Assembly: GCA_028023455.1 (NCBI GenBank)
Contig: JAQFVV010000144.1
Location: 932,001-996,000, forward strand
Source: Epiperipatus broadwayi
Lineage: Eukaryota > Onychophora > Udeonychophora > Euonychophora > Peripatidae
Direction of reading: 5' to 3'
DNA: 64,000 bases
Each line of letters opens with the position of its first letter. Within the stretch, counting starts at the first letter, position 1. Under the pieces are notes generated by a model. It ran no database searches. It was not told the DNA's origin and was given only the letters and a program-made list of their open reading frames with translations. A program made the position numbers and the translations under genes. Positions 31,512 through 43,404 of the stretch are shown here, piece after piece.

Positions 31512-34500
31512 TAAAGGAAGACAGAAGGATTAATAGAACATCCAAGTTAATAAACATTTTCCACTATTACTATTAAGAAAATGTAGGCAGAATTTATTTG
31601 AATATTTGGCATGAAAATAAGTATGTAGAACTGCAAAATGGTTTTACTTTTAGTCAATAATCCCCCAAAAGAGATGGTTGAAGATGACTAAATTGTTGTT
31701 TTGTAAAGCCACTCCAAAAGAATAGCAACAAGAAGATTACAACCGATTTTATTAACAGTTTTAAAATTGTTTAAAAAGATTGTGCCTGTAGGTGTGATTT
31801 ATAATGCCATAGATATGATACCATTGTTAAAAATACATTAAGGATACACTTAAACTATAAATATCATTAAATGAACCCAATGATACCCAAGATGGCTGTA
31901 GCTAGGAGATATAAATGTCCTTCCCATCAGAAATTTTCTTACTCATTTTCAAACATGCCCTCCAAGAAGGAGAGTCTTTAACTTTCTTGATGAATTCTCA
32001 ATCTATCAGGTACAGAATTTCTTTCTGAAAAGATAGCAATACAAACCTATGTTATTAAGAAAATTGTTTAAGCAAGAGAGAACACAAACTTTATGTAAAA
32101 CCAGCATTTATAAAGTGATTGCCTACACATATTTCATACATACATGTTAAGACTTCTGCACACTCTTACAACTTATAACTATTGTTAATAATTACAAACA
32201 GATTTATGATTTTCTTTCTAGAGTATTATCAGTACACAACCCAAGCAAGATGCATTTAACATCAATTAAAAAAAAAAAAAAATTTTCTGTTCAGGTCTAC
32301 AGAAGCAATTTATGATATAAATAATCCAATTAGATTTTATTGAAATAATAAGCACATGTAATGGCAAGAAGATATCTATTCATTAGTCAATAGTATTTAT
32401 TGAGGATAAAAATATTAAATTGACTAACTTTTTATAATAAAATAAGAGAAGGGAAAGTCAAATTTTATTTTGTACCAAATTTTAAGTTATAATTAAAATT
32501 TTATATATGTAAAATCTTTTTTTTTGCTTTTATATACCTACTGCTTTGTCACTTTAAGTTTTCAATATCTTTCAAATATGGAATAAAATTTAATTGGGGG
32601 AATTTTCAATAAAGGGAAGTTTTTATTACTTACTACTATGTTAAGTTTTGATATGGATGTTGTTTGGAGAATTGAGTAAATTTCTAGGTTCAGCCAACCA
32701 ATTCTAGGTGATAAGAAGTAATTCACCTTGGTTCTTAGTAAAGTATGTTTTTGTATTTGCAGTTATACTATTCATATATCAAGTAAACATTTGCATATCC
32801 ACATAAATTTTAAGGGTAATAGGTCAAAATGGCTACAGTGATAAACTCTCTCGCATTGGTAGCTATCATGTACCTATATCTATTATAATTAAATTACTTA
32901 TGGTTCAGGCATTTGCTTTATTTTATTTTTTGTTAAACTGAGGAAGGAGTGATCTTGATGTTTCCCAAATTAATGTTATTACCTAAAAGTGCCCTGCAAT
33001 TAATGATCAGTTACTTACTAGTTCCGTAAGTGGATCATGTCTGCTCAATCATTTCCAGTCTAGCACAACTGTTTAACTCCCAATTATATTAAAATAATTA
33101 GCTAGGTTGACTTCTACAATTTATTCCACTATCTTTCCAGATCTTCACAAACCATTTTAAATAGTCTATTATACAATAAGGATTGCTTCAAATTTTTTTT
33201 ATAGGTGAAGAATTTTTTATATTTTTTCATTTTTTTGTTCAACCTTTTAGATAAAATCACGTAAAAATCCCATTTATTGAATAATTTGTTAGATAGCTGA
33301 ATTGGTCTGTTTGGGAATCGTCAACTTTCTTTAAAAAAAATTATAAATTTCACCATGAAACCTCAAGTTATGAACATAATAGACTGGATGCATTAAACTA
33401 TATATTATGAAACACACACACACATATATATATATATAAACACACCACATATATATAAACACGCCACATTAAGAATTTTGATTATATTGTAATATTTTTA
33501 AATTAGAAATGTTGACTTTTATGGAGTGAACTTCATTTTGTCCTCGTTGATATTTTCTTGCCTTATTATGTGCTTCATTGCATTTTACCTGCATTTATTG
33601 TACTTTAATTACAGAAAAGCAAAATTAAAAAAGCCATTACAAAATGAATGACTTAGTTAATGTTTATATAATCATGTTTGAGATTTTATCTAATCAAATG
33701 ATATTTTGTAAAAGTTTTTTTTTTAAAAAAAAAGTATACTAATAACAATGTGTTTGTATAAATCGTAAGGATTAGATCAAAATTTGAAATTTAAACAATA
33801 TATATATATTGTTCTATATTTTAATGCCTGATTTTGCTAACTTTGAAATACAAGATGTTTTAATTGTAGTATGTGGTCTATATGTTTGTCATAAAGTGAA
33901 TAGAAACAATCCAACCATATTTTATATGACTTTCATGAATTTTTATATCAGCTTATCAAAACATTCATAATATGAGAGACAATTTTTTTTTTAAAATTTC
34001 GAAATGCTGGCAGTGTTTGTAAATAATTTATTTATTAGCTAATGTCAGATGTATATAATTATATCAGCAAATTTAACGTAGTATCAAAAATGTTTAAATT
34101 TCTGATTATTATTAGCTTATGATTGATAATTCTTGAGATAGAATAGCGAGAATGACTTATAAAAGCATATGTTAAATGTAAGTAAAATCATGTAATATTT
34201 TGATAATATATGATTTTTTCACTTTAGTTTGGTGGTGATAAAATGGAAACTTAGCAGTGCCATCATGTTTATTGATGCAATCTGGTTATTTAGAATTTTT
34301 GGCAGTCTCTAATTATTTTTTAATAATATCATATCTTGGATTTTGGTGCTAAGTAAAAATTATATATTATTGCTGATATCTAAAATGTAATTTATTTTCA
34401 CTCATTCTGTAATCAACTAGTATGAACTTGTGAGCTTGAGTAATCAATGGATTCCATGTCATACACTATGGTATTTACTTTTTTAGTTATTCATCTAAAA

Positions 34501-34610
34501 CTACACTGCATGTTGTCCAATGATTACGCTGGTTGAAATTCGGTCTTTAAATGTTTTTTTGATAATTAATTTCATATATAGAATGTTAGTAAAACCTATC
34601 TATATTATGG
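31512..34610. other. 3.1 kb AT-rich stretch with microsatellites
   Basis: No coding region or recognised element. A (CA)n-(TA)n microsatellite lies at 33412-33440, and A runs at 32268-32282 and 33727-33733. Confidence 0.5.
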
Positions 34611-34614
34611 CCAG

Positions 34615-35160
34615 AATTTTAGAGCCGGCTGCAGAAAGGAGATTGCTATTAACTGAAAGGAAACCTTTGATTCTTCTTGGAAACCTTAAAGAAACCGAGC
34701 AGGGCAAATTCCTAATGTTCACTCCATACGTTCTTGTCATAGCAGCTGTTATTACTATGTGATTATTCATGTAGTATATGAACATGTGGATGGGCTGCTC
34801 ACCAACACATATTAGCCAGCATGGTGAGTTTATTGGATTTTTACCTCTGAGTTCAAGATCAAGAAACAGCATGGTTTTTCTTGTCAGTTGCCTGATAAAG
34901 CAGAATGAATGTTTGTGTAAATGATAAATATTTTTCCAATAGATATATACAATTATGATAGACAAAAATAAATCGTGGCCCTTGTTCCCAAAAGGCTGTA
35001 AAGTCACCAACCAAGATAGCGGTTGATGACTGAAGGTGGAGGGTGCTCAGAATCTTCTGATTGCAGACCCAGGCTGCCATTTGATGACTTTTATTTAGGT
35101 ACTTACAACTGCTGATCACTTTCAAGTGAAGAAAGATTGCAAGAATTAGAAGGAAGAAAC
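34615..35160 (+). mobile_element. RTE-type LINE, 5' region and start of the endonuclease
   Basis: The stretch from GCTGCAGAAAGGAG to TTTCAAGTGAAG matches, on the opposite strand, 60735-60200 of the RTE copy at 59.2-60.7 kb. The far end reads YLGTYNC, stop, SLSSEERLQELEG, the opening strand of the endonuclease (usual form GTWNVRTL). The rest is missing; the copy stops about 35160. Having two copies fixes this as the family's 5' untranslated region. Confidence 0.7.
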
Positions 35161-35383
35161 CACTTCATTGCATAGATAAACAAATATATGTAAATTTGAA
35201 TACACTATAAAGTTATTTACATCTTTCATTTGCAATTATATCATTATTGTCTTAAATTTTAAAATAACTATCATGTTATTGAAATATTGCTCTAAACATC
35301 ACATGATCACCATTTCTTATGCTTGCACATAACTGTTATTAACTACTATATGGAGAATTATGCCTGTGTTAAATATTTCTCTG

Positions 35384-35560
35384 TGTGATTTAGTACAGTG
35401 GTAATGTGTTAGACTCTGAAATGTGAAATCCTTGGATCGATTCCAGCTCTAGTTACAACCAGCACTCAAACGTCTTATAAACTTTCAAGCAATAAAGCCA
35501 TTGACTTCTTATTATTATTACTATTAGTACTACTACTAGTACAACTACTGCTAATAGTTT
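35384..35560 (+). repeat. tRNA-like SINE with (ATT)n tail (copy 1)
   Basis: Begins GTGATTTAGTACAGTGGT, an A-box-like start, and has GGATCGATTCC, a good RNA polymerase III B box, about 50 bases on. It ends AAGCAATAAAGCCATTGA followed by ATT repeats. Related copies are at 47.6, 50.1 and 52.9 kb. Confidence 0.7.
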
Positions 35561-35999
35561 TACAAGATACTTTATCTGATTAATTTTTTTTTACAATTAT
35601 GTTCAATCTTGTTGGAAGAATCATGTTTTACATACAACAAATTGTAAAGTTACATAAGCAGATGTTTACAAGTTTCAGTAGATAAATATTGTGCATTTTC
35701 GTATATAAACAAATTATTACATATAAATGACATTTTACAGTTTTTAATATGCAAACATATATGGTTATTAGTATATAACCTTAAATTTTTTTATTGACAG
35801 TGGTATGGGTAAAGAGACTGGACTCCATATTACTGCAAAAATATCTGCAGGTGCAAGAGTTTGATCTCAACTTAATTTTTGACAATTTGGTTAAGAATAT
35901 GGATTTCAGCCTATGAGATGTCAGATTAAAAACAAAGTGGCACCTCATATACCAATGAGTGAAAAGGAGATAAGTAATAACTTTAATCTGTGAGAATAA
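35561..35999. other. AT-rich stretch, nothing recognised
   Basis: No gene supported; it may include the 3' tail of the LINE that follows on the minus strand. Confidence 0.4.
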
Positions 36000-36049
36000 C
36001 TCTCTTAATATTTGCAATAATGAGATTAATTGTTGGTATTTTAGAGCGA

Positions 36050-37894
36050 ATAATTGTTGAAATAAGTTCTCGATATGTTTGTAAAGAAGGATATGTATAG
36101 AGAAAATGTTCTATTGTTTCTTCATCTTTCCTACACATTTCACATATTGCATCAATATTTGCATAAAGTCATTTTATTGGATATAAAATCATTTGTTGGA
36201 AGAGCTTTTAGATTTATTTTAATTAAAAAATCCAAATATTTAGCCTCCAAGTGCCAAAACTTATATTTCCTTATAATGTATGTTTGAAATACTGAGTAAT
36301 GATGGGGGTACTTATTGATTTGTCTCATCCATGATGTCATTAACTTTCTAGTAGGAGATTTTACTGGAGAAAAGTTTATTTAGTGGCTTTGTATGTAAGG
36401 AAATATTTTCAAAAACTTTTTAAATATATTTGTTTCCTATTGGCAGTGGTGTATCTGTGGGAGTAATTGGAAACTTTCAATATTAGGAAAACTTCTTATG
36501 AGTTTTGTTATCTCATTAATTGCTCTTTGTATATATAGAAGGTTGAAATATTATGTAACAATAGACTATTATGCTTTAAATGTTTTTGCATGTTTTAATG
36601 CTAATAGACACTATCTTTCCCCCCCAAATTAACTTTATGCATAATGAATTGATTTTATTTATAAATAAGTTGGTATATTTTATTACTGGGGCATAGTAAT
36701 TAATCTTTATAAAAACTAGCATGTTAATTAAAGATATCTTTGCATGTAAAGAAAGATAGGTTTTTGAGAGGGAATTAATAATTTTGTCTATCGACTCTAA
36801 AAGTTGATTTTGAACTTTTATTTGCATGTCATTATATCTGTGACTTAAAGGAAAGCCTAGAAAACTCGTAGGAGGTGCTTTACAAATACAGCCAACCCTT
36901 TTCCCTGCGATCATGCATCAAGCAGATGACTTTTCTTTATTGAAAATTAAAGAATAATTAATCGAAAACTTTTCAAGTATTAAAAAAAGTGAAGAAAGAA
37001 ATTTTTTAGATGGTAGGAAAACCACTATATCGTCCATGTATGTAATGTGTTAATTATTGTATTGATAAGTGGAACAAAAATTTCAGATAGTTTATTTTCT
37101 ATTTTTAAAAGAAAATGATTTATGTAGTTAATAAATAGCAAGGTATTTAATGGTTAATCTTGTGGAATAGAATTTTGGGGAGAAAAAAACAGGCATTGTT
37201 TTCTCATTAAGTGCAATATGTACTTATCTGTTTAGTAATAAATTTTCCAAAATATTCATGATAGGAGTTTTAATATTTTGTATTGAAAGACCATTTAAAA
37301 GTTTTTCAATGAGCACAGAGTCAAAAGCTGCTTCAATATCTAATTGGATAGCGATAGGAGCTGTTTTTTTGCTTTGACAAATTTCATCCACTATCATATT
37401 AAATAGAAAAACTGCATCAGAAGTTGAGCAGCCTTTTTAAGCATATTGGTAATCAGATATTTTTTTGAAAAATATGAGGCTGAATTTTATCCTTAATAAG
37501 AGAGTCAATTATTTTAATCATGAGCGGAGTCATTGAGATTGGTCTCAAATTTTTAATGGTGATGGAAGAATGTTTTTTTAAGAAATGACCCAATTGATAC
37601 TGGATATATGTGATCAGTGTAATGAATTTGCTTTGCTAGATATGATAACATGTTATGTATAATAGGGACAGTAAAATTAGATAAATGATCTAGAATAAAT
37701 TTAGGAATAGCATGAATTCCAGGATGTATCCTTTCTGGAGTGGATTTAATTTTTTGTAGTATTTCAAGTTTGGAAATAGCATGATTGCCATCTGTCATAC
37801 CAAAAGTATATGACAATAAGATTGGAAGTGTATGCTTCTGTATTAGCTTAAATTGAAAAAAAATATGAGGTAACATATCCTGTCCAACTATCAT
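36050..37894 (-). pseudogene. LINE reverse transcriptase and C-terminus, broken
   Basis: 37894-37553: KLEILQKIKSTPERIHPGIH, then HLSNFTVPIIHNMLS, the region ahead of RT motif 1. About 37190-37120: SIPQD followed by a stop, the remnant of the PQGSP box. 36914-36576: PPTSFLGFPLSHRYND and TYLSLHAKISLINMLVFIK, the thumb. 36340-36050: KYKFWHLEAKYLDFLIKINL, then DAICEMCRKDEETIEHFLY, where the last Cys of the CxxC-H-C motif has become Tyr. The catalytic YADD box is not recognisable. Many stops; not functional. Confidence 0.8.
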
Positions 37895-38247
37895 TTCTTG
37901 ATTTTTAAGTAATGATGAAGGAATGAATCATTTTTTTTAAATTTATACCCAAGTGCCCATTGAATATAACCTTCAGACCAATCATGAGATCTAGCAAGAT
38001 ATATTTTTGCTTTTTTGTTTGATAAATACTCTGCTAATAATAAATGAGTTTATTTATATTTCTGTTTTAGCATTATAATTGATTCTATTGATGGGTGCTT
38101 TTAAGTTTAATATTTATTGCTTTAAGGTCTTTTACTAGTTTAGTTGTGGGTTTATTGCTACAAGTATAGTGATTGATTGTGGATGATATTATATTAATAA
38201 AACAAAACCAAGCATCCATAGGTTCTAAGGATAAAATGTCTATTTTT

Positions 38248-38585
38248 CTAAAATAAAATATGTATTTCTGATATCAATGCTTCTAGTTTGGCAGATTTCA
38301 ACAGCAAATGAACTGTATTAGTAAGAGGCAATACAGGTTTTACCTGCATATTTAGCTTTAATCTAACATTCAATGCTAGGTGATCTGAAAATATTACTGG
38401 TTGTAAAGAAGAAATTAGATAATGTAATTCGGGCAAATAAAAACAAATCAATTAAAGATGAATTTTTCTTTGTATAAAACAAAATAGAGTTTGATGAGAA
38501 GAATCCCTCAGCACTCATTAAGTGTTTATTAATTATATGCAAGTCTTTATTGTCTATTAGCAGCCATACATCGCTTGATGGCACT
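38248..38585 (-). pseudogene. LINE endonuclease, C-terminal half
   Basis: Reads VWLLIDNKDLHIINKHLMSA, then KKNSSLIDLFLFARI (the S-x-IDL strand), and in the next frame PVIFSDHLALNVRLKLNM, where SDH is the conserved catalytic Asp-His pair. The GDFN box should precede but is missing, so the domain is incomplete. A frameshift separates the two parts. Confidence 0.75.
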
Positions 38586-38984
38586 GTTTCTTTTCAAAAA
38601 TGTATTAATATAATGTTTCCGGACCTGCCTTTTTTTTTGACTTGGAAAATTTACGTTATTGTTAGCATTCTAAATTTAAAAACCTTTTTTTGTGTTTTTT
38701 TTTTTTTTAATTTTGTTGAAACGTTTAATTTACTAGTACAAAAATAACATTATTGACATACATCTCAGACTGGCCTGGACTACACACCGTTTTCCCTTTC
38801 CACTTTCCATTCCCTTTTTACATGTATCCTTCCTCTCTTACCATGTTGCTTCTGAAATTTCAATTTATCACATATAACTCCCTTGTGAAACTTTTTCTAA
38901 CTATATTTGTATCTGGTTTTTTTTTATGAATAAACTTTCATCACTGAGAAAAAAAAAGAATAATATTATTAAATTAAACGTTTA

Positions 38985-39560
38985 ATCAAAAGGACCCCCC
39001 CCCCCCGAAATGTCTTTTTATTTCCAAATTTACGTTATTCTTCTAATAGTAAATTAAAACGTTGAAATAAAACTAAAAAACAACCCGAAACACTTCATGA
39101 AAAAGTAATCAAACCCAAAACAAAACAGTTTTCCTTGGGATTTCCAAATTGATGTTATTCTTCTAATAGAAAATTCTACGTTTAAACAAAAATTCCAAAA
39201 TAAAAATTAAAAGAACAATCCAAAACATTTCATTAAAAAAGAAATCAAACCCCCCCAAAAAAACATACCCCCAGTTTTCTTTGGATTGCCAAATTTACAT
39301 TATTCTTCGAATACTAATATTCAGTGTTTAAACCAAATTCAAAAACAACCCAAAACACTTCATGAAAACAGTAATCAGCCAACTTTATTTTTTGAGCTGG
39401 CCGCCAATGAAAAAGAAAAAAACAAAACCCAAACACTTTTCTTTTTTAATTTCCAAATTGATGTTATTCTTGTAATAGTAAATTAAACATTTAAACAAAA
39501 TTAAAAAACAAACCCAACCAAAAAAATTCATTAGCCGATGTTTTTGTATTTTATCAGCCA
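38985..39560. repeat. Tandem repeat, 4 units of about 120-165 bp
   Basis: CCAAATTKAYRTTATTCTT recurs at about 39022, 39143, 39288 and 39453. In most units it is followed by a TAGTAAATTAAACGTTTAAA-type stretch and ACAACCCAAAACACTTCATGAAAA. Units differ in length through C runs and A runs. No coding sequence. Confidence 0.65.
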
Positions 39561-39787
39561 ACTTGATTTTCAAATCTGTAATACAAGTGCCAAAAAAACA
39601 AACAAAACCTTTTTGGATTGATTGGGTTTCAAAAAAACCACAACAACAAGCATCGATTCCATCATCAACAACAACATTTTTATTTTCAAAACCCTCCAAA
39701 AAAAAAAAAAATAAAAATCTCAATTCTAAGTGGAATCAAATACAAAAGAATAATAATACTGCATAAGACCAAAAATATCTTTTGACA

Positions 39788-40260
39788 CTACCAGTTGTGT
39801 ACAGCCATCTCATCGAGAAGATGAAATTTGGTATGAATCCACCATATTGAGCTCTGAAAAAAGCCTTTCCAAATTTCTAGAAGCTTCCAAGATGCATAGT
39901 GAAGTGCGCTGACAGGGTGATAATTATTACTACATGATACTACTATAGTTGGTGTGTGAGACAATGGTTTTGAAGAGATTTCAACACGTGTGAAATTGAA
40001 CAACAGACACCCTCATATCAAATGGTAGCAAATTCTCATTACTGAACATACACATAAAGCATGCCAACACATAGTTAGGTGTATGATTTCTGTGCTTTTG
40101 CATAGAGAACAATACCATCACATGGCTCAAAGTGGCTATTACAAAGGTAGTGTTGTAGTAGCCATAGTTTTGGCCACATAAACAGCATATTTCTGTGTTT
40201 TTGCACAGAAACAGCACCATCAAGCAATGTACAGCTGCTAATAGACAAGTATCATATTTT
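39788..40260. repeat. Short repeated unit with hairpins next to a LINE endonuclease
   Basis: Two similar stretches lie about 110 bases apart (40085-40145 and 40188-40252). Each has a TTTCTGTG-loop-CACAGAAA type stem and a GATGGTRYTGTT word. A third, inverted match is at 38546-38600 (TCTATTAGCAGC through GATGGC). The piece 39788-40000 is unassigned. Confidence 0.45.
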
Positions 40261-40680
40261 CTAACAAAGTTACAGTAAGGCATGTTGAAATCACCAATCA
40301 TGATTGTAGGAAATGAATTTGACCTAAAAGCAAATTAATCTTATTGATTAATTGGCTTATAATAGAAGGTTTATTATAGAAATAAAGACCTATAATATTT
40401 ATTGTGAAGGCTGTCTGAATAAGAGTAATGATAATCATGTAGTGATCATGATAAATTATTTTGAATGTTTGAAATGGTGATTTATGATGGATTAATATTC
40501 CAATTCCAGCTGCGACCAGGACATTTACTGAAAATTGGCAATATCTTAATTTACATAAAAACTGTTGAGGATTAAAGATGAATTTACAGAATATTTTGAC
40601 TCTGTAAAAAGTATTATATGAGGAGAAAATTGAGCTATCTAATTACTTAACTGCTTGGATCCTGAGGTGCCATTTTGAAT
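39990..40680 (-). pseudogene. LINE endonuclease N-terminal half (family L-A)
   Basis: Minus-strand reading: LQNVKIF, then NPQQFLCKLRYCQFSVNVL, GIGILIHHKSPFQTFKIIYH, TINIIGLYFYNKPSIISQLI, and after a one-base shift MIGDFNMPYCNFVRKY (about 40255-40300). This is the apurinic-type nuclease strand order up to the GDFN box. The sequence after VRKY does not continue like the sister copies and runs into the hairpin repeat. Confidence 0.75.
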
Positions 40681-41600
40681 TTTTTTAAAAACTGACCTAA
40701 GTCACAATTGCCACAATAACTTCAGTTTTAATAATGTTAGAGCAAAAATTTTACATTGCTAGAAACTAGAAAAACTAAGGAAAACAATAAGCCTAAGATA
40801 AATAGTGATAACTATATAAAAAATAAGGAAAAAAAGAAATTTTCACATCCAAAATAATTATTATTTTATTGTTTGTTCATAATTTCTAATTTATCATTAA
40901 CTAAAGTTCAAATTACATCTTCAGTGATAATTTCTTTGTATTCCTCACAAAATTTTCATTGTATTAACATATAACATTTTTTATCTGAGATAATTCATAC
41001 CTTGGAACCTAACAATTTAGGAAGATAAGAATTCTTCATTTTTTTTGCACCCCTGAAGTTGAAAAAATCTTTAGGCATCTGGAAGAAAAAAAGTTCTTCT
41101 TAATAAAAGATAAAAAAAAAATTAAAATTCTATGAAAGTGTAAAAATAATGAAGGAAGTGGAAATATTATTACTTACCATTATAAATACAATAAAATAGT
41201 AAAATGTCATATAATTTGAAATGGGAAAACTCAAAAGCCTGATAAACAAGAATACACTAAAATTTTGAGTTCATAATTTTCCATTATTTGCTCAAAACTA
41301 TTTTGATTTTAGACTTTGGCTAAACCAACCTTGTTTATAACATCATCATACTGAATAACCATTGCCAATACAGAAAACAATTTACAAATGTAGAATATGA
41401 AAAAATTTCTCATTTCAAAAGTCAGTCAAAGATTACTAAAAAGATTCTAAGACACATATTTATATAAGAAAAATGTTTATATTCTTCCTCTTTCAAGATA
41501 TGTCTTCCAGAAAAGCATACCTGTTCATATTATATAATACAAATATGTAAAATATTAAATATTTCATATTATTCAATATTATTTATTATTAATAAAAGAT
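40681..41600. other. AT-rich stretch, nothing recognised
   Basis: No coding sequence or clear repeat. Confidence 0.45.
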
Positions 41601-42175
41601 AAATCATTCTAGATCTTGTTTACCAATTGGCAAAAGTAATCAGTAATGAAGCTGTTACAAAATTCTAATAAGGAAGGCAATTCACGATCTGTTACATTTA
41701 TCCAAGTATGCATACTTTTATCTTTAGTAGCATACATATTAGTTTCGTTAATAATTTTACTACATAATTTTTTGTCAAAAAACATATGGAAAAAGACTAA
41801 AATAGAATACTCACCAGTTGTGGGAAACTTCAAACCTGGAATCTTGGTAAAATTCTCTACATATATTGGTTCAACAATTCTGTTCGATGGCACATTACTG
41901 CTAGATGAAGGGCTGCTAACATCCAGAGGCATAATACTAGATGAAGGGCCTGGTCTGCTGCTATTGGACTGAGGTACATTTTTTTGGCTTTTCTTCATCT
42001 TTTGGCTGTTAATGGGGTTTCTTATGATGATGAAGTGAAATATTCTCGATCGCTGTATGAAATAGTTTCACCATAGTCAAAGAGCCTTGAATCAAACACT
42101 GATAGAATCCATTTCTGAATCCACTTTTTCTGTCTAGTTTTCTTCCATGCTTTTTCCTCCATACAATCTAAAAAA
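41600..42175 (-). pseudogene. piggyBac-like transposase, N-terminal fragment
   Basis: The minus-strand frame 41998-41609 is open for 129 codons. Residues 1-45 are Ser/Pro-rich. After them comes FPTTGEYSILVFFHMFFDKK, then LCSKIINETNMYATKDKSMH and TWINVTDRELPSLLEF, which match the start of the piggyBac transposase domain (a hydrophobic helix, an IV-ETN-YA core, then W-PVT-EE). Upstream, in another frame, MEEKAWKKTRQKKWIQ and a YSDREYF stretch look like the acidic N-terminus. The catalytic Asp residues and the Cys-rich tail are absent downstream, so this is a truncated relic. No TTAA-flanked ends were identified. Confidence 0.65.
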
Positions 42176-43154
42176 CTGAGAAAAAAAAAAAAAGATCTTA
42201 CTCAGAAAAAAATTCATAAAAAATTCATTTTTGTCTGACAAAAATATGGTGACTACATACAGAAAGGGAAGAAAATAGTACAAAGAACTATGGTATACAC
42301 ACATGTGTAGTCCTCTTAATTTTCCCGTAATTTCAAAGTGAAAACTGAATTTTAACAAACGATCTACAACGTACGCATAAGGCGTACTTATGACTCAAGT
42401 AGTTTTAAAGTGCATTTGGATAAAGTTTTTGGGATGTTTATTTAATGGTTATAATTTTTTTATATCCTCTAGACAGTTAATGTGTTTGATTATTTTAATA
42501 TTTTAAAGTTATTATTAATATTATTAAGTTTAATAAATGTTTTTCAAGAAGAAAATACTATAAGGAAGACACAAGTAATACAGTGCATTTTTCAGTGAAA
42601 TCAGGTATAAATATGTGTTTGTTATTCTAATATGCATTGGAGATTAATAGTGTTAAACTTTAAGCTAAGGTAAAATATGCAAAAGCCAAATTAATAAGTA
42701 ATCTCATATGTTTTAATGATCCTTTAAATCAACCTCATATTTTATATAATAAAAAGTATTTAGAATAAATATAAATAGTTATAAGGTTACCCTTCTTATT
42801 TTACCCAAGAGGCACTCATATTAGTTAATGAAGATTATATGGTATATTGAATTATTCTTGTGGTATTGCTAACCACAAATATTATTGTTTAGTTGAGTTT
42901 GATTTCTAACAATATGGTATTAAAGTTTTAAGCTTAATGTAAGGCTTAAAAGATATATTATAACATGTCATTAGCATCTGTGATAGCCAGGTCTCATTAA
43001 AGTTATATATTTTAAGAATAATATGGGTAAATGCTTTACTCATTCATGAGAATGTTAAGTAATAAGTCTGATACCCATAAGAAGTTATTACTATATTAGA
43101 AGTATACTATGTTATTCTTCTCCCTCACTTTCTTTGCATATCTTCATATAATCA
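42176..43154. other. AT-rich stretch, nothing firm
   Basis: A CGTACGCATAAGGCGTAC imperfect palindrome at 42370-42387 lies upstream of the piggyBac fragment and could belong to its end. Nothing else was recognised. Confidence 0.4.
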
Positions 43155-43404
43155 TATATATTACTTATAATACTTCACTCATATACACTTTAATGCAAGT
43201 AATTTTCTTAACCTTCTTTATTTTCTTACAGTTTCGACTGTCCAGCAGTCTTCGTCAGAGCTTAATCCTCCTCACAGTTAAATGTGAGGAGGATTAAGCT
43301 CTGACGAAGACTGCTGGACAGTCGAAACTGTAAGAAAATAAAGAAGGTTAAGAAAATTACTTGCATTAATGTGTATATGAGTGAAGTATTATAAGTAATA
43401 TATA
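43155..43404. repeat. Near-perfect 250-bp palindrome
   Basis: Two arms of about 122 bases are complementary around a 6-base loop (43277-43282, GTTAAA), with only one or so mismatch (near 43189/43370). Each arm holds a copy of the hammerhead-like core and a stretch with AATAAAG. A transcript of either strand would fold into a long hairpin. A young inverted duplication and an assembly artefact are both possible. Confidence 0.9.
43291..43330 (+). ncRNA. Hammerhead-ribozyme-like core (copy 1)
   Basis: CTGACGA (43301-43307), one A, then a perfect 5-bp stem GACTG/CAGTC closing a CTGGA loop (43309-43323), then GAAAC. CUGANGA, stem II and GAAA are the conserved hammerhead elements in the right order. 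The unpaired A before stem II is unusual, and I could not place stem III or a cleavage site with certainty. Penelope-like elements are known to carry hammerheads. The palindrome also gives the same core on the minus strand at 43229-43268. Activity is not shown. Confidence 0.5.

Larger units (their letters stand above)
36000..38585 (-). mobile_element. LINE of family L-A, 5'-truncated and broken
   Basis: On the minus strand the order is: end of the endonuclease (38585-38248), RT (37894-36576), and C-terminal Cys/His motif (36340-36050). It belongs to the family seen at 1.1-4.45 kb, to judge from the same phrases (HPGIHAIPKFILDHL beside HPGIHGIPCFVYRHL, and the same C-terminus). It ends within the endonuclease, close to the tandem repeat at 39 kb. 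Confidence 0.8.

Noticed and set aside
33412-33440. CRISPR-like or satellite array
   Set aside because: Only a simple (CA)n-(TA)n microsatellite; no spaced repeats.
34600-35010. 136-codon minus-strand frame
   Set aside because: It lies across the RTE 5' region on the opposite strand and is not kept in the second copy at 60.5 kb.
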